NCBI RefSeq assembly: GCF_036924745.1
Contig: NZ_JAZHSD010000001.1
Span: 868,001-932,000, forward strand
Reading direction: 5' to 3'
Length of the DNA stretch: 64,000 nt
DNA from: Bradyrhizobium sp. AZCC 1693
GTDB lineage: Bacteria > Pseudomonadota > Alphaproteobacteria > Rhizobiales > Xanthobacteraceae
The position numbers and the translations under genes were made by a program. Shown piece by piece: positions 59,368 to 64,000 of the stretch. The stretch's first letter is position 1. Every line of letters starts with the position of its first letter. The notes below the pieces were generated by a model that ran no database searches, was not told the origin of the DNA, and was given only the letters and a program-made list of their open reading frames with translations.

Positions 59368-60251
59368 TCACGGCGATTAGCCTGACGGACCGCTGAAGAG
59401 AGGCGCAAATTGCGGTGGCCGCGTCACAAACCGGGATGACAGGCAAATCACTTCGGATTTTCAGAAATCGTGTCAAGTCCCGGAATCAAAAATATTCCGC
59501 TTCCACCCTCGGGCAAATCACCGCTATCACTCCGGCCATCCACCCCGGCAAGAGGGGCGTATCGCGATCGTCACGGACGCGGGGTTGGATGCGGTGGACG
59601 CAGCGGCGTCGGGCGCGATCGTGGTCGCAGGGCGGGTTCTCCCGTGAGTGATCTTACGTTTACGCAGACGACCGGCGTTTCAAGGCCTTCGCAAGAACTT
59701 CGCACCGGCATCTCGCCGATCGGAGGGGCGGTTGAGGGCGCTGCGTACGGCGAAGTCGTGTGGTTCTGGCATCCGTTGCTGATGTCAAGCCAGCGGAGAT
59801 GCGTCGGCCCGACCGGGCTTAGACAAATCTCAATCCGCTGGTGACGGTGACAAAAAGGAATTCGTCGCCGGGAAGAGCGCGTATAAGCCGTAAAGCCATT
59901 GCGCAGGGAATGCCGGATTGCCTCCGCTGAACCTGTATGCTCGTGTGCGTTTCCTTCTACCCATTGCACGCGAGACCGCGGGTGCAGCGCGCATCCGGCA
60001 TTCCCTGCTCCCTCTCTTTCGGGGAGAACCAAGGCCAAAACTCGGGCAGATCATGCCGCGAGATCGCGGACCCATATTCCGTAGGCCCGGCGGCTGTGAC
60101 AGGTTAATCCCCGGTTTGGCTACCCATTAAGCTTTCCGCTTAAGACTGTCTCAATACGCAACAATTATTGAGTATCTGTCAGACTACATTTCTCGTTAAG
60201 AGACTAACGGGTTGCGACGCTACTCTCGTCGATTTGGGGATATCAAACCGC
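59368..60251. repeat. Multi-copy intergenic DNA (Bradyrhizobium-type)
   Basis: No credible gene lies between the DHFR-like gene and glmS. Minus-strand frames with GAGNAGCALHPRSRVQ and LDISNGCQNHTTSPYA match wording I recall from many wrongly called ORFs in Bradyrhizobium genomes, so the stretch 59570-60090 is probably a dispersed repetitive element. GGAATGCCGG and CCGGCATTCC (near 59918 and 59995) are inverted. Confidence 0.55.
60127..60161 (+). repeat. Right copy of the 35-bp direct repeat
   Basis: This partner of 50242-50277 contains a TTAAGC-N5-GCTTAA dyad. It lies 90 bases upstream of glmS, while the left copy is just after glmU. Confidence 0.7.
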
Positions 60252-62078
60252 ATGTGCGGCATTGTCGGCATTCTTGGGAAAGCTCCGGTCGCGGAACTGT
60301 TGGTGGATTCACTCAAGCGGCTTGAATATCGCGGCTATGATTCCGCAGGCGTCGCCACGCTGGAAGGCGGCCACCTCGCGCGCCGCCGCGCCGAAGGCAA
60401 GCTGAAGAACCTCGAAAAGCGGCTGGAGGCCGAGCCGCTCGCAGGGCACACCGGCATCGGCCACACCCGCTGGGCGACCCACGGCAAGCCTACCGAGAAC
60501 AACGCGCATCCGCATGCGACCGATCGCGTCGCCGTGGTTCACAACGGCATCATCGAAAATTTCCGCGAGCTGCGCGAAGCGCTGGAGAAAAAAGGGGCCG
60601 TCTTCAAGACCGAGACCGATACCGAGATCGTCTTGCACCTGGTCGACAGCCTGCTGCAGCAGGGCATCAAGCCGGTCGAGGCGGTGAGGGCGGCGCTGTC
60701 GGAACTGCGCGGCGCGTTCGCGCTCGGGTTCATCTTCTCAGGCGACGACGACCTGATGATCGGCGCCCGCAACGGGCCGCCGCTGGCGATCGGTCACGGC
60801 GACGGCGAAATGTATCTGGGGTCGGATGCGATCGCGCTCGGGCCGTTCACCGATATGATCAGCTATCTCGAAGACGGCGACTGGGTGGTGCTGACGCGCA
60901 AGGGCGCTGTCATCTACGACAAGAACAATGCGATCGTGCAACGCGAGGCGGTCAAGCACAGCGCCTCGACTTCGCTGGTCGACAAGGCGAACTACCGCCA
61001 CTTCATGGCCAAGGAAATCCACGAGCAGCCGGAAGTGGTTGGCCACACCCTGGCACGCTACATAGACATGGCGAGCGACCGCGTCGTGCTGCCAGTCAAG
61101 CTGCCGTTCGATTTTAGGGATATCCAGCGCATTTCGATTATCGCCTGCGGCACCGCGAACTATGCCGGCTACGTCGCCAAATACTGGTTCGAGCGGCTGG
61201 CGCGCGTGCCGGTCGAAGTCGATGTCGCCTCGGAATTCCGTTACCGCGAGGCGCCCTTGCGCAAGGGCGATCTCGCGGTCTTCATTTCACAGTCGGGTGA
61301 GACCGCCGACACGCTGGCCGCGCTGCGCTATGCCAAGGCCGCGGGCGCCCACACGGTGTCGGTCGTCAACGTACCGACTTCGACGATTGCGCGCGAAAGC
61401 GAAACCGTGCTGCAGACGCTGGCAGGTCCCGAAATCGGCGTCGCCTCGACCAAGGCCTTTACCTGCCAGTTGATGGTGCTGGCCGCGCTCGCGGTCGCCG
61501 CCGGCAAGGCGCGCGGCGAATTGTCGGACGAGGACGAAACCAAGCTCGTCCACGGTCTCGTCGAGATTCCGCGCCTGATGGCGGCGGCGCTGACGATCGA
61601 GCCGCAGATCGAAAAACTGGCGCGCGATATCTCGAAATCGAAGGACGTGCTTTATCTCGGCCGCGGCACCAGCTATCCGCTGGCGCTGGAAGGCGCGCTG
61701 AAGCTGAAGGAAATTTCCTACATTCACGCCGAGGGCTATGCCGCCGGCGAACTCAAGCACGGGCCGATCGCGCTGATCGACGAAAACATGCCGGTCGTGG
61801 TGATCGCGCCATTCGACCGGGTGTTCGAGAAGACCGTCTCCAACATGCAGGAAGTCGCGGCGCGCGGCGGCAACATCATCCTGATGACCGACGCCAAGGG
61901 GGCGGCGGAAGCCACCATCGAATCCCTGGTCACTATCGTGCTGCCCGACATGGCGGCGGCGTTCACCCCGATGGTCTACGCCATCCCGGTGCAGTTGCTG
62001 GCCTATCATACCGCCGTGGTGATGGGGACCGACGTCGATCAGCCGCGAAATCTCGCCAAATCGGTAACGGTCGAATAG
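60252..62078 (+). CDS. glmS: Glutamine-fructose-6-phosphate aminotransferase (isomerizing)
   Basis: GlmS makes glucosamine-6-phosphate from fructose-6-phosphate and glutamine, the first step to UDP-GlcNAc. The 608-residue protein starts MCGIVGILG, where Cys2 is the glutaminase nucleophile, and has the GHTRWATHG and HNGIIENF segments. Two SIS isomerase domains follow (ACGTANYAG, SQSGETADT, VASTKAFT, EGYAAGELKHGPIALI) and it ends NLAKSVTVE as in E. coli. The ATG at 60252 was chosen because Cys must be residue 2. Confidence 0.98.
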   Translation: MCGIVGILGKAPVAELLVDSLKRLEYRGYDSAGVATLEGGHLARRRAEGKLKNLEKRLEAEPLAGHTGIGHTRWATHGKPTENNAHPHATDRVAVVHNGIIENFRELREALEKKGAVFKTETDTEIVLHLVDSLLQQGIKPVEAVRAALSELRGAFALGFIFSGDDDLMIGARNGPPLAIGHGDGEMYLGSDAIALGPFTDMISYLEDGDWVVLTRKGAVIYDKNNAIVQREAVKHSASTSLVDKANYRHFMAKEIHEQPEVVGHTLARYIDMASDRVVLPVKLPFDFRDIQRISIIACGTANYAGYVAKYWFERLARVPVEVDVASEFRYREAPLRKGDLAVFISQSGETADTLAALRYAKAAGAHTVSVVNVPTSTIARESETVLQTLAGPEIGVASTKAFTCQLMVLAALAVAAGKARGELSDEDETKLVHGLVEIPRLMAAALTIEPQIEKLARDISKSKDVLYLGRGTSYPLALEGALKLKEISYIHAEGYAAGELKHGPIALIDENMPVVVIAPFDRVFEKTVSNMQEVAARGGNIILMTDAKGAAEATIESLVTIVLPDMAAAFTPMVYAIPVQLLAYHTAVVMGTDVDQPRNLAKSVTVE

Positions 62079-62168
62079 TCAAGTCAAACGGCTGTCACGC
62101 TGGCCCTTCAAAAACCTGCTAGGATGGCTTAGCTGGCATAATGCCGGCTGCCCTGACCTGGAACCCCA

Positions 62169-62954
62169 ATGAACCGCGAAGAACTGTCCCCGACCGCGTC
62201 CCCGGAGGAACCCCTGCCGGAGGCGCACCACGCCGGGCTAATGGCCCGTTTCCGGAACTATTTTCTGACCGGACTGGTTGTCGCAGGGCCGGTCGCGATC
62301 ACGTTTTATTTGACCTGGTGGTTCGTGAACTGGGTCGACAATCTGGTTCGCCCCTTCGTGCCGACCGTCTACCGTCCCGAAACCTACCTGCCGTTCGGCT
62401 TGCCCGGTTCCGGGCTGATCGTCGCCGTGGTGGCGCTGACGCTGCTGGGTTTCCTCACCGCCAACCTGATCGGGCGGACGCTGGTCGATCTCGGCGAGCG
62501 TCTGCTCGGCCGCATGCCGGTGGTGCGCGCGATCTATCGCGGCCTGAAGCAGGTGTTCGAGACGCTGTTCTCGGGCAAGGGGTCGAGCTTCCGCAAGGTC
62601 GGCCTGGTCGAATTTCCCTCGCCGGGCATGTGGTCGATCGTTTTGATCTCGCAGGCGCCGAGCGTGAACATCGCCAGCCAGCTTCCCGGCGAGGAAGAGC
62701 ATATCTCGGTTTTCCTGCCCTGCGCGCCGAACCCGACCACGGGTTTCTTTTTCTACGTCCCGAAGAGCAAGATCATCGAAGTCGACATGAGCACCGAAGA
62801 CGCCGCGACCCTGATCATGTCGGCCGGCGTGGTGCAGCCCGGCTCTGACCCGCAGAAACGCAATGGCGCGCTGGCCGGCATGGCGAACGCGGCGCGCGTG
62901 GCGAATTCGGCTGCCGCGCTGCAGCCGGCTCCGGCAAAGGTGAAGGTGGAGTGA
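62169..62954 (+). CDS. DUF502-family membrane protein
   Basis: The 261-residue protein has two membrane segments near the N terminus (YFLTGLVVAGPVAITFYLTW and LIVAVVALTLLGFLTANLIG) and the conserved block MPVVRAIYRGLKQVFETLFS. A soluble part follows (FLPCAPNPTTGFFFYVPKSK). DUF502 proteins are widespread in proteobacteria with no fixed function. It follows glmS by 90 bases on the same strand. Confidence 0.9.
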   Translation: MNREELSPTASPEEPLPEAHHAGLMARFRNYFLTGLVVAGPVAITFYLTWWFVNWVDNLVRPFVPTVYRPETYLPFGLPGSGLIVAVVALTLLGFLTANLIGRTLVDLGERLLGRMPVVRAIYRGLKQVFETLFSGKGSSFRKVGLVEFPSPGMWSIVLISQAPSVNIASQLPGEEEHISVFLPCAPNPTTGFFFYVPKSKIIEVDMSTEDAATLIMSAGVVQPGSDPQKRNGALAGMANAARVANSAAALQPAPAKVKVE

Positions 62955-62960
62955 TCTGCT

Positions 62961-63060
62961 GTCATTCCGGGATGCGCGAAGCGCAGACCCGGAATCTCGA
63001 GATTCCCCGATGCGCAATCGCGCATCTGAGGTTCGCATCTTCGATGCGCCCCGGAATGAC
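62961..63060. repeat. Dispersed palindromic repeat, copy 2
   Basis: The 100-bp element begins GTCATTCCGGGA and ends CCCCGGAATGAC, with TGCGCAATCGCGCA and CTCGAGATTCC inside. It shares ends and inner motifs with 8519-8617. Confidence 0.85.
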
Positions 63061-63092
63061 AGCAGTTATGCTAACTCTGACAGGCCGACATC

Positions 63093-64000
63093 ATGACCAA
63101 GAAGATCGAAGGCATCATTCCCGTGATGATCACGCCGTTCACCGCGAACGGCCAGATCGACTATCCGGGCCTCGGCCGGCTGGTGGAATGGTACATCGAC
63201 AATGGTTCCGACGCGCTGTTTGCAGTCTGCCAGTCCAGCGAGATGCAGTTCCTCAGTCTCGACGAGCGGGTTGCGCTTGCCGCTTTCGTCAAGAAAGCCG
63301 CCGCCGGCCGTCTCCCGGTCATCGCTTCAGGTCACGTCAGCGAAAGCCTGGAAGACCAGCTTGCCGAACTGGCCGCGATTGCCGCCACCGGCGTCGATGG
63401 CATGGTGCTCGTCACCAACCGTCTCGACGCCAGACGGGAAGGCGGCAGCAAGTTCATCGACGACCTGAGCTGGCTGCTCGAGCGGATGCCGACGCAAATT
63501 CCCCTCGGCCTCTACGAGTGCCCGGCGCCCTATCGCCGCCTGCTCACGGATGATGAACTGACGTTCTGCGCGGGTACCGGCCGCTTCGTCATCCTCAAGG
63601 ACGTGTCCTGCGACCTCGAAACCGTGAAACGCCGGGTGGCGCTGACCAGAGGTACGCCGCTGGCCATCGTCAACGCCAATGCGGCGATTGCCCATGATGC
63701 GATGAAGGCCGGTTCGCGCGGCTTCACCGGCGTGTTCACCAACTTCCATCCCGATCTCTACAAGTGGCTGATGACCGAGAGCGCCGGCCATCCGGCGCTG
63801 GCGGACGAACTTTCCGTCTACCTCGCGCTGTCGGCGATGGCCGAACCGATGGGCTATCCGAAGCTTGCAAAGCTCTATCACCAGCGTCTCGGCACGTTCG
63901 CCTGCATCGACAGCCGGGCCGTCACCTTCGATGTCCACGAAAAATTCTGGGCGCTCGACGCGCTACTGGACAAGATCGTCGAGGGCACCGAGCATTACCG
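63093..64000 (+). CDS. Dihydrodipicolinate synthase-family protein (runs off the window)
   Basis: At least 302 residues are in the window and no stop is reached. The TIM-barrel aldolase pattern is MTKKIEGIIPVMITPFTANG, then the second-strand LFAVCQSSEMQFLS in place of the usual G-T-T-G-E loop, LGLYECPAPY with Tyr141, and FVILKDVSCDL with the Schiff-base Lys169. The missing GTTGE motif argues against true DapA and for another pyruvate-type aldolase or lyase of the NanA/DapA superfamily. Preceded by repeat copy 2. Confidence 0.85.
   Translation, partial: MTKKIEGIIPVMITPFTANGQIDYPGLGRLVEWYIDNGSDALFAVCQSSEMQFLSLDERVALAAFVKKAAAGRLPVIASGHVSESLEDQLAELAAIAATGVDGMVLVTNRLDARREGGSKFIDDLSWLLERMPTQIPLGLYECPAPYRRLLTDDELTFCAGTGRFVILKDVSCDLETVKRRVALTRGTPLAIVNANAAIAHDAMKAGSRGFTGVFTNFHPDLYKWLMTESAGHPALADELSVYLALSAMAEPMGYPKLAKLYHQRLGTFACIDSRAVTFDVHEKFWALDALLDKIVEGTEHY

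Noticed and set aside
59571..60038. A 155-codon minus-strand frame
   Set aside because: Its wording recurs (from memory) as a frequent false call in Bradyrhizobium and it lies in repetitive intergenic DNA.

Overview
The window reads as a chromosomal segment of a Bradyrhizobium-type alphaproteobacterium (Nitrobacteraceae). The evidence is high-GC coding DNA, a beta-1,3/1,6-glucan synthesis locus of the ndvB/ndvC kind, the coaD - ppi - ppi - queA ... tgt and glmU ... glmS housekeeping order, many short periplasmic proteins, and several families of dispersed palindromic intergenic repeats. The genus is inferred from content recalled from memory; no database search was possible.

Region by region. 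1-5.9 kb: an MBL-fold hydrolase and a CapA-like protein, then a catabolic-looking group (tripartite tricarboxylate receptor, fumarase/adenylosuccinate lyase-fold enzyme, divergent GntR/HutC regulator). 6-9.7 kb: coaD, two cyclophilins and queA. 10-16.4 kb: a sorbosone-dehydrogenase-like beta-propeller, a VapBC pair with frameshifted vapC, asd preceded by what looks like a leader-peptide attenuator, and a PepSY / TetR / patatin-lipoprotein group with matching operators in two promoters. 16.5-28 kb: tgt (all zinc ligands replaced), an MFS carrier, an AdaA-like regulator, cysK, a solitary BrnA, a caspase-fold protein, an EamA permease, RidA and several small secreted proteins. 28-36 kb: a PAS/GAF sensor kinase with a response regulator, two tandem paralogues built from a cysteine-containing repeat, a PEPxxWA-CTERM protein, many tiny ORFs and a cold-shock gene.

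36.2-40.5 kb is a small glycan-modification island (GT39-like membrane transferase; methyltransferase - tiny ORF - GT2 - DUF2304 operon) beside transposase and galE remnants. A tRNA-Lys gene follows. 41.3-46.8 kb holds ndvB and a one-base-frameshifted ndvC. 47-50.2 kb holds a SPOR-like protein and glmU.

50.2-60.1 kb is an accessory block lying between glmU and glmS and flanked by an imperfect 35-bp direct repeat. It holds a recombinase remnant, an AT-rich FemAB-like acyltransferase, a ParD/ParE-type pair split by an IS3-family element, a partial duplication of the antitoxin 5' end, a second IS3-family element, small secreted proteins, a DUF805 protein and a DHFR-like protein. The window ends with glmS, a DUF502 membrane protein and a DHDPS-family enzyme cut by the window edge.

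The observations most worth following are the leaderless Thr/Lys-rich leader ORF with terminator ahead of asd, the direct repeats bounding the glmU/glmS insertion, the zinc-less Tgt, and the TetR-controlled patatin/PepSY operators.
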